Shown here one piece after another: positions 16,104 through 24,939 of a stretch of DNA of 42,401 nt. A program made the position numbers and the translations under genes. The notes under the pieces were generated by a model. It worked only from the letters and a program-made list of their open reading frames with translations. It was not told the origin of the DNA and ran no database searches. The DNA lies in the IMG/VR virus record IMGVR_UViG_3300050024_000062, positions 1-42,401 of that record; one strand, written 5' to 3'. The first letter of the stretch is position 1; every line of letters begins with the position of its first letter. This DNA is from a virus.

Positions 16104-16670
16104 GTGCCGACTTATTTCGGGTATAACGCAAGCGGGGTGGGAGACGATAGCGGGGATGGTGGCAGCCTGTTCTGGCACAACCCCGCCGTCTTCGTCTACA
16201 CCTGTCCTGGATCGGGAAACCAGACGATCAAGGAACTCTCCGCTTACGTGCACTATGGAAGTGTCAGCACATACCATATAGCCGTAGCTGCATATTCCGC
16301 TGCGGGCGCTCTGCTCTGTAAATCCCCATCGACTGTGGTCGATAATCCGGCTTATGCCTGGAAGGGGGTAACCGATCCGGCTCAGACATCTCCCGCAAAT
16401 TACAACTTAACGGGAGGCGTCCAATACTGTCTGGCAGCCCTCATCGAGAATAACGACACGCACTTCGGCTACGACACAGCCACGGGCAACAACGTGGAAG
16501 CGGCAAGCAGCGCTTACGGCAGCGGACCACCCGCCACGTTGCCCTCTGGGACCCCGGGTACAGAGAAATACTGCATCAGGTGCGGAGTCGATCCGGCGAG
16601 TGGGGCCTTCGCACCTATTTTAAGCCGACTTGGCCAACCCTTTTGTGCTCGCACTTTCGCGGGGTTTTGA
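16104..16670 (+). CDS. Putative virion surface protein, beta-rich
   Basis: A 188-residue protein starting with GTG two bases after the previous stop. The sequence is rich in Gly, Ser, Thr and aromatics with repeated short beta strands (TIKELSAYVHYGSVSTYHIAVAAY), like a jelly-roll or carbohydrate-binding module. Five or more cysteines are present. It lies before a fibre-like gene and the tail genes, so an appendage or adhesin role is likely but not proven. Confidence 0.65.
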   Translation: MPTYFGYNASGVGDDSGDGGSLFWHNPAVFVYTCPGSGNQTIKELSAYVHYGSVSTYHIAVAAYSAAGALLCKSPSTVVDNPAYAWKGVTDPAQTSPANYNLTGGVQYCLAALIENNDTHFGYDTATGNNVEAASSAYGSGPPATLPSGTPGTEKYCIRCGVDPASGAFAPILSRLGQPFCARTFAGF

Positions 16671-16673
16671 GAT

Positions 16674-18053
16674 ATGCCTGAGCGCATTCCACAATCAGTC
16701 ACCATTCGGGTCGCGTTCCTTGCCTACCTGGCGAGCGACCACGTTACCCCGGCCACCGGTAAGACCATTGTCGTCACGATCAGCAAGAACTGTGCAGCCT
16801 ACGGTAACCCTTCAGCGGGAGCAACAAACGCCACGGCAGTCGCAAACGGACTGTACTACGTGGACCTGTCGACAACGGACACCGGGACGCTCGGGCCTCT
16901 CGCCGTCCATGGGGCTGAAGGCACAATCGATAACGTTGATGTGCTCTATAACGTCGTAAACGCCAACAACGCAGGTCTGGCGGCACTTCCCAACGCGGCG
17001 GCGCAAGCAGCGGGCGGTTTATTCACAATGGGCTCAGGGGCCGGGCAGATCAACCAGGCCGCTAATGGTCAGGTCGATATTAACGTGAGCACCATCAAGG
17101 GCCAGGCAGTGACCTGCGGAGCAGGCGTAACGGTCCCAGCATCACTGGCAGCTGTGGGCTCAAATATGGGCACCGTCAGCTCAGTTACCGGGAACGTTTC
17201 TGGCAATGTCGTCGGCACGGTAGGGAAATCTGCCATGACCCTGGCCTCGACAGATGTTACCGGCAACCTGCCTGCCGATCTCAAGAATGTGACGGTGGGC
17301 GTAGACTTCTCCGCAACCATGAAGACGGCCCTGAATGCGGCGACTCCAGCGGTTACCGTTTCCGATAAGACCGGATTTTCTCTTTCAGCCTCTGGCGTTC
17401 AGGCTATCTGGGACGCTCTCACTTCGGCTCTTGTCACCGCAGGAAGTATCGGGAAACGGATAGTCGATTACCTCACCGGAGACATCTTCGCGCGGATCGG
17501 GGCACCCTCCGGAGCTTCTGTTTCGGTGGACATCTCGGCCATAAACGCCAAGACCACGAATTTACCGGCGAGTCCCGCCGCGGTGGGTTCAGCCATGACC
17601 CTATCGGCGGCAGCAGTAGATCTCATCTGGGATGAAGCACAAGCCGGCCACACAACCGCTGGAACCTTCGGAAAATACCTCGATGCTCAAGTGTCCTTGG
17701 CGGGAGGAGGAAGTCTCACGGCTCCTGCAATAGCTGATGCTGTTTGGGATGAAGCTATATCGGGTCATCTGGGCCTTGGGTCGACAGGTGCAAAATTAAG
17801 TGCGGCCTCGGGGGCTTCAGGGGCCGGGGCCATAGCGTGGACCTACACGGTAAACGATACCTCAAACGGGAATCCCATTTCGGGAGTCAGGGTGTGGATT
17901 ACGACGGATCAGGCCGGAACCAACGTGATCGCCAGCGGTGAAACGAATCAGTTCGGCATAGCGACTTTCTACCTCGATGCCGGACCCGTCTATGTGTGGT
18001 GCACAAAAGCGGGCTATGAATTTAATAATCCAGACGTGGAGACAGTGAGCTAA
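16674..18053 (+). CDS. Fibre-like structural protein
   Basis: A 459-residue Ala/Thr/Val-rich protein. An N-terminal domain is followed by repetitive beta-helix-like sequence (TVSSVTGNVSGNVVGTVG), then two copies of an IWDEA/VWDEA-type segment (near 320 and 365) that occur in phage appendage proteins, and a C-terminal domain (about 385-455: NGNPISGVRVWITTD, GIATFYLDAG) resembling a carboxypeptidase-regulatory-like/Ig fold. These features suggest a trimeric fibre or baseplate component. The stop overlaps the next start (TAATG). Confidence 0.75.
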   Translation: MPERIPQSVTIRVAFLAYLASDHVTPATGKTIVVTISKNCAAYGNPSAGATNATAVANGLYYVDLSTTDTGTLGPLAVHGAEGTIDNVDVLYNVVNANNAGLAALPNAAAQAAGGLFTMGSGAGQINQAANGQVDINVSTIKGQAVTCGAGVTVPASLAAVGSNMGTVSSVTGNVSGNVVGTVGKSAMTLASTDVTGNLPADLKNVTVGVDFSATMKTALNAATPAVTVSDKTGFSLSASGVQAIWDALTSALVTAGSIGKRIVDYLTGDIFARIGAPSGASVSVDISAINAKTTNLPASPAAVGSAMTLSAAAVDLIWDEAQAGHTTAGTFGKYLDAQVSLAGGGSLTAPAIADAVWDEAISGHLGLGSTGAKLSAASGASGAGAIAWTYTVNDTSNGNPISGVRVWITTDQAGTNVIASGETNQFGIATFYLDAGPVYVWCTKAGYEFNNPDVETVS

Positions 18054-18805
18054 TGGGCGGATCTGGGGGTGGGACACCAATACTCGGGGGCGTAAATGCT
18101 CCGGCAGCCTATGATTTCAGTGTATCGGGCCTCGATATCATCACTCAGGCATATCGCGAAATAGGCTACAAGGGGCCGGAAGACTCGCTTGAGGGATGGG
18201 AGATCCAGGACGGCCTCTTGAAGCTGAACCTCCTTGTGAAGTCCTGGATGGGTCCAAATAACCCGATAGCCAAGGGCCTCAAGGTCTGGCAAAGAGCGCG
18301 AGGAGTACTCGTCCTTTCGGCTAAAAATTCCTTCTCGCTTCAGCCTGGTGGGGACCTGGATATCCCGGTCCCGGTGAACCTCATTTCGGCAACGCTTAAA
18401 ACATCAGCCGGAATAGTGGTAACGACTCTCGACCCGATCCTTGCCATTCAATACGAGATGATTCCGAATAAATCGGCAGTCGGAACCCCGATGCAATATT
18501 ACTTCGAGCGCGGAATTGGGGCATCGTCCTTCGGCCTTGATTGCATCCCGAGTGATCTCACCATGACCATAAATCTACTCTATCTCAGGATTTTGCAGGA
18601 CTTTGACGGTCAAACGGACGTTCCTGATTTTCCCCAGGAATGGTACAGGACCTTGGTTTACAATTTGGCAATGGAGCTCGCGCCCATGTGCGGAAGGCCC
18701 ATTTCCCAGGACCTGCAAAGCCTTGCTCAATCGTCTTTTGCCGATGCGAATACGGTTGAGCCGGAGCGCACGGTTTTCTTTTTCGAGCCGGGAAGGGATT
18801 ACTAG
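18053..18805 (+). CDS. P22 gp4-like head-tail adaptor
   Basis: A 250-residue protein with the layout of P22 gp4-type tail accessory factors: an N-terminal helix bundle (SGLDIITQAYREIGY, EIQDGLLKLNLLVKSW), a beta-rich middle and the C-terminal phrase FPQEWYRTLVYNLAMELAPMCG, typical of this family. In P22 gp4 binds below the portal ring and keeps packaged DNA from leaking. It directly precedes the gp10-like gene, as in P22. Confidence 0.82.
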   Translation: MGGSGGGTPILGGVNAPAAYDFSVSGLDIITQAYREIGYKGPEDSLEGWEIQDGLLKLNLLVKSWMGPNNPIAKGLKVWQRARGVLVLSAKNSFSLQPGGDLDIPVPVNLISATLKTSAGIVVTTLDPILAIQYEMIPNKSAVGTPMQYYFERGIGASSFGLDCIPSDLTMTINLLYLRILQDFDGQTDVPDFPQEWYRTLVYNLAMELAPMCGRPISQDLQSLAQSSFADANTVEPERTVFFFEPGRDY

Positions 18806-20206
18806 ATGCCCTCAGCTTCAATGATCGGCGCCATGTACCGGCCAAGAGATGTAAGTTACCCGAATTGCAACTGGTGGTTCGATACCATCCAGGCCGGCCA
18901 AGACGTAAAGGAGCGGCTGTATCGGACGCCCGGGCTCGCTCTTTTTGCGGATACGGGTGTTAACTCCGAAACCAGAGGTATTAAGGTCCCGGCAAACGAT
19001 CCGAATTACATGTACGCAGTGGTAGGAAACCGGGCGTTCAGGATCGATGCGCTTGGGAATATCTTTACGGCTACCGGAAATCTTTCAATCGTTTCCGGCC
19101 ACGTGCAGATGGAATCAAACGGCGTTCAACTCATGATCATTGACGATCAGGGTGGATATATTTTCGATTTTGCGACCCTTGTCCTAACGCAGATCACCGA
19201 TATTGACTTCTCGATCACAAAGGGCACCCTGACGTATCAGGACGGCTATTTTATCTATACCGATGGGGAGATTTTTGCTCTTTCCAGTCTCTATGACGGA
19301 ACGCAATGGTCATCCCTGGACATGGCTCAGGCCGAAGGATGGCCGGACCCGATACTTGCCGGGCTCTCGGATCACCGGGAACTCTGGCTTTTCGGGACCG
19401 AGACAACCGAAATCTGGATGGATACCGGGGCGTCCACGTTTCCTTTTGAGCGAGTCGCCGGCGGATTTATCGAAGAAGGACTGGGCGCACGGTTCGCGTA
19501 TGCAAAGCTCGATAATACCGTCTGCTGGTTGTCTAACCATCGCACGATCCTGCGCGCTTCCGGGTATACCCCCGCAAAGATCAGCCCTGATTGGCTTGAC
19601 TGGGAAATTTCCCGGATGAGCACCGTAGATGACGCTTTTGCCTTCAGCTACGTCCTGGCCGGGTCATACATGCTGGATATTACTTTTCCCTCCGCCGATA
19701 AGACCTTTTTTTACAATGCCAAAACGGGACTCTGGCATCGAAAATCAAGCGGCGTGGACGGAGGCAGACACCGGGCGAACTGTTACGCCTATTTCCAGAA
19801 AAAGCATTACGTGGGCGATGCTCAGACCGGTAAAATATACGAAATGAGCATGAACGCCTTAGATGATGCCGGGGATCCCATCAGGCGCGTCTGGACGTTT
19901 CCCAATATCTCCAGCCAGAACGATTATCTGATTTATCACAGTGAGGTGGCAATAGAGTTCAAGCCCGGGATCGGCCTGGAAGACGGCTCGATTCCCTATG
20001 CGGAACTGTGCTGGTCTGAAGGCCTGGAATCTACCTGGAAGGCTCCAAGGAAGCGAAACGTGGGCGCCGTTGGCGATTATGATCGCCGTACGAAGTGGCA
20101 GCAATTGGGAGCGTCTCGGAATAGAACGTACCGGTTGACGGTTTCAGATCCGGTCGACTGGGAAGTGCGTGATTACCGGCCGAACTACTCGGAGGGGACC
20201 TCCTGA
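18806..20206 (+). CDS. P22 gp10-like tail hub / DNA stabilisation protein
   Basis: A 466-residue protein of the size of P22 gp10 (472). The sequence is mostly beta with blade-like repeats and conserved phrases (DHRELWLFGTETTEIWMDTG, FERVAGGFIEEGLGA, CWLSNHRTILRASGY) matching gp10-type tail hubs. Gp10 forms the six-fold hub that closes the portal channel and carries tailspikes. Neighbours on both sides agree with the P22 order. Confidence 0.86.
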   Translation: MPSASMIGAMYRPRDVSYPNCNWWFDTIQAGQDVKERLYRTPGLALFADTGVNSETRGIKVPANDPNYMYAVVGNRAFRIDALGNIFTATGNLSIVSGHVQMESNGVQLMIIDDQGGYIFDFATLVLTQITDIDFSITKGTLTYQDGYFIYTDGEIFALSSLYDGTQWSSLDMAQAEGWPDPILAGLSDHRELWLFGTETTEIWMDTGASTFPFERVAGGFIEEGLGARFAYAKLDNTVCWLSNHRTILRASGYTPAKISPDWLDWEISRMSTVDDAFAFSYVLAGSYMLDITFPSADKTFFYNAKTGLWHRKSSGVDGGRHRANCYAYFQKKHYVGDAQTGKIYEMSMNALDDAGDPIRRVWTFPNISSQNDYLIYHSEVAIEFKPGIGLEDGSIPYAELCWSEGLESTWKAPRKRNVGAVGDYDRRTKWQQLGASRNRTYRLTVSDPVDWEVRDYRPNYSEGTS

Positions 20207-20721
20207 TGGCCCAGTTAGCCAAACATCCCCGGACACCCATGCTGGATAAAGCCGGAAATCTCACAAGGGAGTGGAGCGATTGGTTTACCCTGAAGGTGAC
20301 CATTCCCATTTCCGATAATACCGTGGCCATTGATCAGAAGGCCAATCCGATTACGGGCAGCTCCGGGCATTTCGTCGTCCTGGATGCGGACGGCCAGGCG
20401 CTGGACGGAGGAGATAATCCCGATCTGACCCATCTTCAGCACGATCACAGCTCGGTTGTGAAAGGTGGAACCCTTCCTCCGCTAGGCGGGGGCACATTCC
20501 CGCTATCGGCAGCGGTGGCGACGACGGTCCCCGATACGGCCATAACCGCGAATTCCTTTATTGCGATTTTTCCGACCAACGCGGCGGCGGCCACACTCAT
20601 GGGAAGCGCTAAGAGCTTGTACGAATCAGCAAGGGTCGCGGGAGCGTCTTTTACCGTCAGTACGGCAAGTGGTGTGGCGGCGGCCGGGACTGAGACTTTC
20701 GAATATGTGAGGATTGGATGA
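20206..20721 (+). CDS. Putative tail appendage or needle-position protein
   Basis: A 171-residue protein occupying the place of P22 gene 26 (tail needle), but the sequence does not look like a long coiled coil. The N-terminus HPRTPMLDKAGNLTREWSDWF is a motif common at the start of phage tail proteins that dock on a tail hub, and the C-terminal part is beta-rich and Ala/Gly/Thr-rich. I read it as a small tail appendage. The start overlaps the previous stop by one base; the stop overlaps the next start. Confidence 0.7.
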   Translation: MAQLAKHPRTPMLDKAGNLTREWSDWFTLKVTIPISDNTVAIDQKANPITGSSGHFVVLDADGQALDGGDNPDLTHLQHDHSSVVKGGTLPPLGGGTFPLSAAVATTVPDTAITANSFIAIFPTNAAAATLMGSAKSLYESARVAGASFTVSTASGVAAAGTETFEYVRIG

Positions 20722-21206
20722 TGCCGTACTTAAAACCTTTGAGCCCAAATGATTACGCCCTGCTTTATCCGATAATCACGGCGAACGAGCCTTTCGCGGA
20801 AAAAACGAGTCTGCAGGCCATGGTTCTGGCGCTTGCCCAGCAGGAAGGCTGGACCGTTTGGGATGGGGATAAAATCATAGGCGTAATTTCTCTTTCAAAT
20901 TTCCGAGTGCTCCACAGCGTCATGATACATGTCGTCCTGGATAAGGCATACATTCGCAAATGGGCATCCCGTCAAATGGTGCGTCAGGTCTTTCATTATC
21001 TTTTCAGCCCCGATCTGCTCGACCTGGTGAAAGTCTATTCCTATGCCATTCCTGGAGTCACGACGGACGTAGAAAGACAATTGGAGCAATTGGGATTTAA
21101 GGAAGAGGGCATCGATAGGAAGGGATTTGTAGCTCCGAACGGCGAATGCTTCGACATGGTGAACTACTCGATGCTCAAAGAGGAATGCAAATGGATAAGA
21201 AAATAA
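20718..21206 (+). CDS. GNAT-fold protein in P22 gene 14 position
   Basis: A 162-residue protein with a GNAT acetyltransferase layout: an N-terminal strand-helix (LKPLSPNDYALLYPII), the central strands WTVWDGDKIIGVISLS and SVMIHVVLDKAYIRKW, a helix after the acetyl-CoA strand, and a C-terminal EQLGFKEEGIDRKGFV typical of GNATs. The usual Q/R-x-x-G-x-G/A pyrophosphate loop is not clear. P22 gene 14, in the same place, belongs to a related family (DUF2824) needed for head assembly or ejection, so a structural rather than enzymatic role is possible. Confidence 0.72.
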   Translation: MMPYLKPLSPNDYALLYPIITANEPFAEKTSLQAMVLALAQQEGWTVWDGDKIIGVISLSNFRVLHSVMIHVVLDKAYIRKWASRQMVRQVFHYLFSPDLLDLVKVYSYAIPGVTTDVERQLEQLGFKEEGIDRKGFVAPNGECFDMVNYSMLKEECKWIRK

Positions 21207-22195
21207 CGTTCGCCTTCTGGCCTCTATATGTCCATTGGAGTAACGCCGTAGCCCAGCTCTCAGCCGTATGCAAGAAGCGCGGCATCGAGGTCGACGTGGT
21301 AATGCTCGATGCATATCCAGACCCTGCAGATTTTGCCCCCGGTTCGGATCTTGTCGGCTTTAGCTGTGTCACGGCCCACGATTACCGGAAATGCATTCCT
21401 TACATGAGGAGGGCTAAAAAGCTCGGCAAGACGGTGCTCCTCGGTGGGGTGTGGGCCTCCCTTGGCCACGAGGTTGACTGTTGTGTCGATCTGGTGTGCC
21501 GGGGAGATGGTGAAGGTCTGCCCGATTTCATCCTGGAAGGCGATGAAACCATATTCCAGAAAGCTTGCGTCACAAAAGACCTGAACGCAATACCCCTTAT
21601 GGACTACGGCCTTCCGATGGTCTTTGATCGCCTGGTACCTCCCTTCGGGACCGATCCGGCCCTCATCTATGTCAGCAGCCGGGGTTGTCCAAATTGCTGC
21701 ATCTTCTGTCAAATTCAATGGCAACACCCAGGACAACGGATCAGAACAACGGTCGCAAAAGACCTGCGCAAACTCACGAAGATTCATAAACCGGCTGGAA
21801 TCTACTTCGGAGACGCGCTTTTGCCTTACGGATCGAAGGCGTGGCGTGATTCCTGGGGAGATTTCAGGTACCCATTTACCGGGTACATTCGGGCCGATAT
21901 TCAGCCCGCAGAACTCGAATGGCTGATCGATCGGGGAATGATGGGGTGTGCGTTCGGCATTGAAACGGGCGATGAATGGTACAGAAACCAGATCCTCGCC
22001 AAGGGCATCACCGATGCTCAGATATACGAGACGGTAAAAAGACTCAAGACTCACAATATCTGGTTCATGTCGTTTTTCATGGCCGGGCTTCCAAGCGAAA
22101 CATGGACCATGCTTACTCGCTCGGCGAAGATGATCCGCGCCATTGGGGGCGAAACAGCTATCTGGAAATACGAAGATCTGGCCATCGCGGAATAA
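21191..22195 (+). CDS. Radical SAM protein with B12-binding-like domain
   Basis: A 334-residue protein. Residues 1-130 form a Rossmann-like domain as in B12-binding radical SAM enzymes (DLVGFSCVTAHDY, KTVLLGGVWAS, DLVCRGDGEG), but the DxHxxG cobalamin-ligating motif is not seen. The radical SAM domain has the cluster motif C166-x3-C170-x2-C173, then a GIYFGDALLPYG strand and CAFGIETGD (253-261), typical of this class. The start at 21191 follows GAGGA. Such enzymes do radical methylations or rearrangements on lipids, sugars or cofactors. It is embedded between tail and ejection genes. Substrate unknown. Confidence 0.88.
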   Translation: MDKKITFAFWPLYVHWSNAVAQLSAVCKKRGIEVDVVMLDAYPDPADFAPGSDLVGFSCVTAHDYRKCIPYMRRAKKLGKTVLLGGVWASLGHEVDCCVDLVCRGDGEGLPDFILEGDETIFQKACVTKDLNAIPLMDYGLPMVFDRLVPPFGTDPALIYVSSRGCPNCCIFCQIQWQHPGQRIRTTVAKDLRKLTKIHKPAGIYFGDALLPYGSKAWRDSWGDFRYPFTGYIRADIQPAELEWLIDRGMMGCAFGIETGDEWYRNQILAKGITDAQIYETVKRLKTHNIWFMSFFMAGLPSETWTMLTRSAKMIRAIGGETAIWKYEDLAIAE

Positions 22196-22207
22196 AAAGG
22201 GGGTGCC

Positions 22208-23116
22208 ATGGGCGCTACGACGGCAGTAATGGCAGGGGTAGGAGCACTCGGTGTAGGCGCAAGTCTTTTCGGGTCATCGAAAGCGGCCGATGCTCAGCTT
22301 CAGGCGGCAAACAGTGCCGCAGCGGTCCAGACAAACGCGCTTAATTTTCAAAAGCAGCAATACAATACGACCCTTCAGAACCAGCAGCCGTGGTATCAAA
22401 CGGGTGTCAATGCGCTTTCGCAGATAAACGAGCTTATGGGGCTGCCCTCGCCATCGTCGGGTACTTACAACTCTTACGCCCAGCTCGGTCCCGCCCCTAC
22501 TCAAATGCCGGGGGAGACTCGGAAGGCTTTCAAAGCAAGACAACTCGCGTATACCCAGCAGTCGTTGGGTCTTCAGAAAAATGCGCTTATTTCGGGCGAA
22601 AGCGGCGGATCGGCGACACCGAATACCTCGACCGCTCTTGCAACGCTTCAGCAGACTCCCGGCTATCAGTTCCGCATGGATCAGGGCATGAACGCTCTCG
22701 ACCGTACGGCTGCAGCCCAGGGAAACCTGATGTCCGGAGGGCACACGAAAGATGTTTTGAACTACGCCCAGGGTTTGGCGAGCGATGAGTACACAAACCA
22801 ATTCAACCGGCTGGCCACCCTTTCCGGATTCGGCCAGACGGCGAATCAGACAAACGCGGCAACGGGTGTCTCCACCGGAACAAATGTCGGGAATACGAGC
22901 AATAATCTTGCCCAGAACGCCCTTTACGCCGGGAACGCCTCCGCGAGTCAGTACATTAATTCTGCGAACGCTATAAACGGCGGGATAAACGCTTATCAGA
23001 ACTACAATATGTACAACAACATGACGAACGCGCTCGCTGCCGGCAAGCAGCAAGCTCAGGCGAGTCCACCATCTTCGGGCGATATGTCGGTTTATTATCC
23101 CTGGTACACAGGCTGA
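22208..23116 (+). CDS. Ejection protein, P22 gp7-like
   Basis: A 302-residue Ala/Gln/Asn/Gly-rich protein. It begins with a hydrophobic glycine-rich stretch (AGVGALGVGASLFGSSKAA) and has the conserved phrases TPGYQFRMDQGMNALDRTAAAQGNLMSG (split by length here) and YTNQFNRLATLSGFGQ found in gp7-type DNA-transfer proteins of P22-like phages. These are packaged in the head and ejected first to help DNA cross the envelope. First of three ejection genes in P22 order. Confidence 0.82.
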   Translation: MGATTAVMAGVGALGVGASLFGSSKAADAQLQAANSAAAVQTNALNFQKQQYNTTLQNQQPWYQTGVNALSQINELMGLPSPSSGTYNSYAQLGPAPTQMPGETRKAFKARQLAYTQQSLGLQKNALISGESGGSATPNTSTALATLQQTPGYQFRMDQGMNALDRTAAAQGNLMSGGHTKDVLNYAQGLASDEYTNQFNRLATLSGFGQTANQTNAATGVSTGTNVGNTSNNLAQNALYAGNASASQYINSANAINGGINAYQNYNMYNNMTNALAAGKQQAQASPPSSGDMSVYYPWYTG

Positions 23117-23124
23117 GGTGAGAT

Positions 23125-24426
23125 ATGAACGCTTTGCAGATTCCGGATCTTAATACGAACTATGGGCCTGATTATGGGAAGATCGCGACGGCGGCCAACG
23201 CGGTGGGGCAAAACGCATTACTTCGCATGCAGCTCCAACAGCAGCAGGGAACGATGGATGCCATGCAGAATGTAAACGGCGTCGAGGATCTGCCTGGGGC
23301 GGCCATAAATGTAATGAAAGTAAATCCCACTGCCGGGATGGGAATGCTTGGCAGTCTCGCCACTATGCAAAAATCAGGAGTAGATATCCAGCACACGCAA
23401 GCCGAGACGATGAAGACCAACCTGGATAACGCTTCGAAGGCCATTGATTTTGTAGCGGCGAATCCTCAGTCCTATCCACAGGTATGGCAGAAGTATTCAT
23501 CGGCGGGCGTGAATTTGCCTCATCCTTCGACCTTTGCCGACGATGCCGGGAATATGGACCCGGCAAAGCTCACTCCGTTTCTGACCAAGGCAAAGCAGTC
23601 TCTTGCCTCATATGAAGATCAGATCAAGGCGCAAACGCCTACCATCCACGAGATACAGGTAGGTGGCAATAAGCAGCCGGTCAGTGTCATGCCGGGGCAG
23701 GGGGCAGGTGGAATTCAGCCGATGGGACCAGGTGGCCCGGCCTGGCAACCAAAACAGGAACTCAAAGAAACGCTCGACCCAACAACGGGAAAACCTACTT
23801 ACACCTGGACCACTCCGCCTCAGCCGGGCGCGACAGGACCGGCGGGTGGCAACGCACAAACGGGGCTCGGGGTATACAATCCGGCTGAGGCCAATAGGCC
23901 CTTTACGAACGAACAGACGCTGAGGACACAGTTTGAAAAGCAGGCTGAGCCTTTTGTGAAGATGCGGGACGAGTATTCGAATATCCAGAGTCTGGCGGCG
24001 AAGGGGAGTCCCGAGAGCGACCAGGCCCTTATGTTTTCATGGATCAGGATGTTTAATCCGAGAATCACACAAACCGAACTTGAGTCAACCGAAAAGGCGC
24101 GCGGAGTGCCTACGCCCCTTTGGGTATTATACAAAAAAGTATACTCCGGAGAGTCCTTAACCCCAGCCCAACGCCAAGATATTGTGAATTCTGCCGGTCA
24201 AGTCTACCAAAGTCACTTGTCTAACCATGAATCGCTTGAGAACGAGTACAAACAAACCGCCCAAAGCTACAATCTTAATCCCGACAGGGCGGTCCCGAAT
24301 TTGAAGATTCAGCCCAATTCTGCGAATTATAAAAGTGTGGGGGATGTACAGGCCGCCTATAAGGCCGGCCAATTGCCCTACGATCAGGCGAAACAGATAT
24401 TAAAGACGCAATTTGGGGTTGATTAG
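23125..24426 (+). CDS. Ejection protein, P22 gp20-position
   Basis: A 433-residue soluble protein, Gln/Ala/Pro-rich, with long helices at both ends and a Pro/Gly-rich middle (about 195-255). Position between gp7-like and the transglycosylase-bearing gp16-position protein, and the length (P22 gp20 is 471), support an internal virion/ejection protein. The C-terminus (SVGDVQAAYKAGQLPYDQAKQIL) is like the short helical repeats often found in virion proteins. The stop overlaps the convergent opposite-strand gene by four bases. Confidence 0.75.
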   Translation: MNALQIPDLNTNYGPDYGKIATAANAVGQNALLRMQLQQQQGTMDAMQNVNGVEDLPGAAINVMKVNPTAGMGMLGSLATMQKSGVDIQHTQAETMKTNLDNASKAIDFVAANPQSYPQVWQKYSSAGVNLPHPSTFADDAGNMDPAKLTPFLTKAKQSLASYEDQIKAQTPTIHEIQVGGNKQPVSVMPGQGAGGIQPMGPGGPAWQPKQELKETLDPTTGKPTYTWTTPPQPGATGPAGGNAQTGLGVYNPAEANRPFTNEQTLRTQFEKQAEPFVKMRDEYSNIQSLAAKGSPESDQALMFSWIRMFNPRITQTELESTEKARGVPTPLWVLYKKVYSGESLTPAQRQDIVNSAGQVYQSHLSNHESLENEYKQTAQSYNLNPDRAVPNLKIQPNSANYKSVGDVQAAYKAGQLPYDQAKQILKTQFGVD

Positions 24427-24671
24427 AAACTTGATTTTACGAAACGAACGATGGGAAATATGAAGATTACAATAAATATGGTCATGGCAGCCGCCACAAG
24501 CAGGTCTATGCCAATCCACATGGAAGCACCCGCAATCACGTTAAAGACCAGTTCATACTTTGAATGTGAGTCTGCTATCCATAGGGAAAGAAGGTCTCGG
24601 AGGGGTATCCAAAAGAGGGCGAACAGAAGTACGAAGATGCCAGTGTATAGACCGAAGATTTTGTTTAGCAT
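24423..24671 (-). CDS. Small membrane protein, opposite strand (second of pair)
   Basis: An 82-residue hydrophobic protein with two membrane helices (about residues 8-32 and 45-76) separated by a short polar loop (IADSHSKYEL). It overlaps the upstream gene of the pair by seven bases, so both are probably coupled from the promoter at 24900-24927. Codons run against the late operon, a sign of an inserted moron gene. P22 carries its sieA exclusion gene, also a membrane protein on the opposite strand, in this neighbourhood of the late genes; an exclusion role here is inferred. Confidence 0.72.
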   Translation of the reverse strand: MLNKIFGLYTGIFVLLFALFWIPLRDLLSLWIADSHSKYELVFNVIAGASMWIGIDLLVAAAMTIFIVIFIFPIVRFVKSSF

Positions 24672-24874
24672 GATGGGTCTCTTTGTATCCAGTGCCCGAT
24701 GGACGGAATGCCAAGCAGAAGGCAGAAGATCGCTCCGGCTAGTAAGATCGGGACCAGGAGCAGCGGTACAATCGAGATAATAGAATGGCGACCTTCGGGC
24801 AATATGAAATAGGGAAACAGAAGGTAAATGGAAAATAAGAGAAAAGTGTACAGTCGAACAGCTCTATTTCTCAT
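24665..24874 (-). CDS. Small membrane protein, opposite strand (first of pair)
   Basis: A 69-residue protein with two hydrophobic helices (about 8-25 and 32-55), a positively charged N-terminus (MRNRAVR) and a polar C-terminus. The start at 24874 follows an excellent GGAGGAGGAG ribosome site. With the gene at 24423-24671 it forms a two-gene unit that interrupts the ejection genes on the other strand, with its own promoter. No family recognised; a lysogenic-conversion or superinfection-exclusion role is plausible. Confidence 0.75.
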   Translation of the reverse strand: MRNRAVRLYTFLLFSIYLLFPYFILPEGRHSIISIVPLLLVPILLAGAIFCLLLGIPSIGHWIQRDPSC

Positions 24875-24899
24875 AGTCTCCTCCTCCAAGGATTTGCAT

Positions 24900-24927
24900 A
24901 GTTTAGAACAGCTTTTTACTCTGTCAA
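24900..24927 (-). promoter_or_regulatory. Promoter of the opposite-strand membrane-protein pair
   Basis: On the minus strand, a perfect -35 box TTGACA (24927-24922), a 16-base spacer and a -10 box TAAACT (24905-24900, four of six). It ends about 25 bases before the start at 24874. It would allow expression in a lysogen while late genes are off. Confidence 0.65.
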
Positions 24928-24939
24928 GGATAAATTGAA

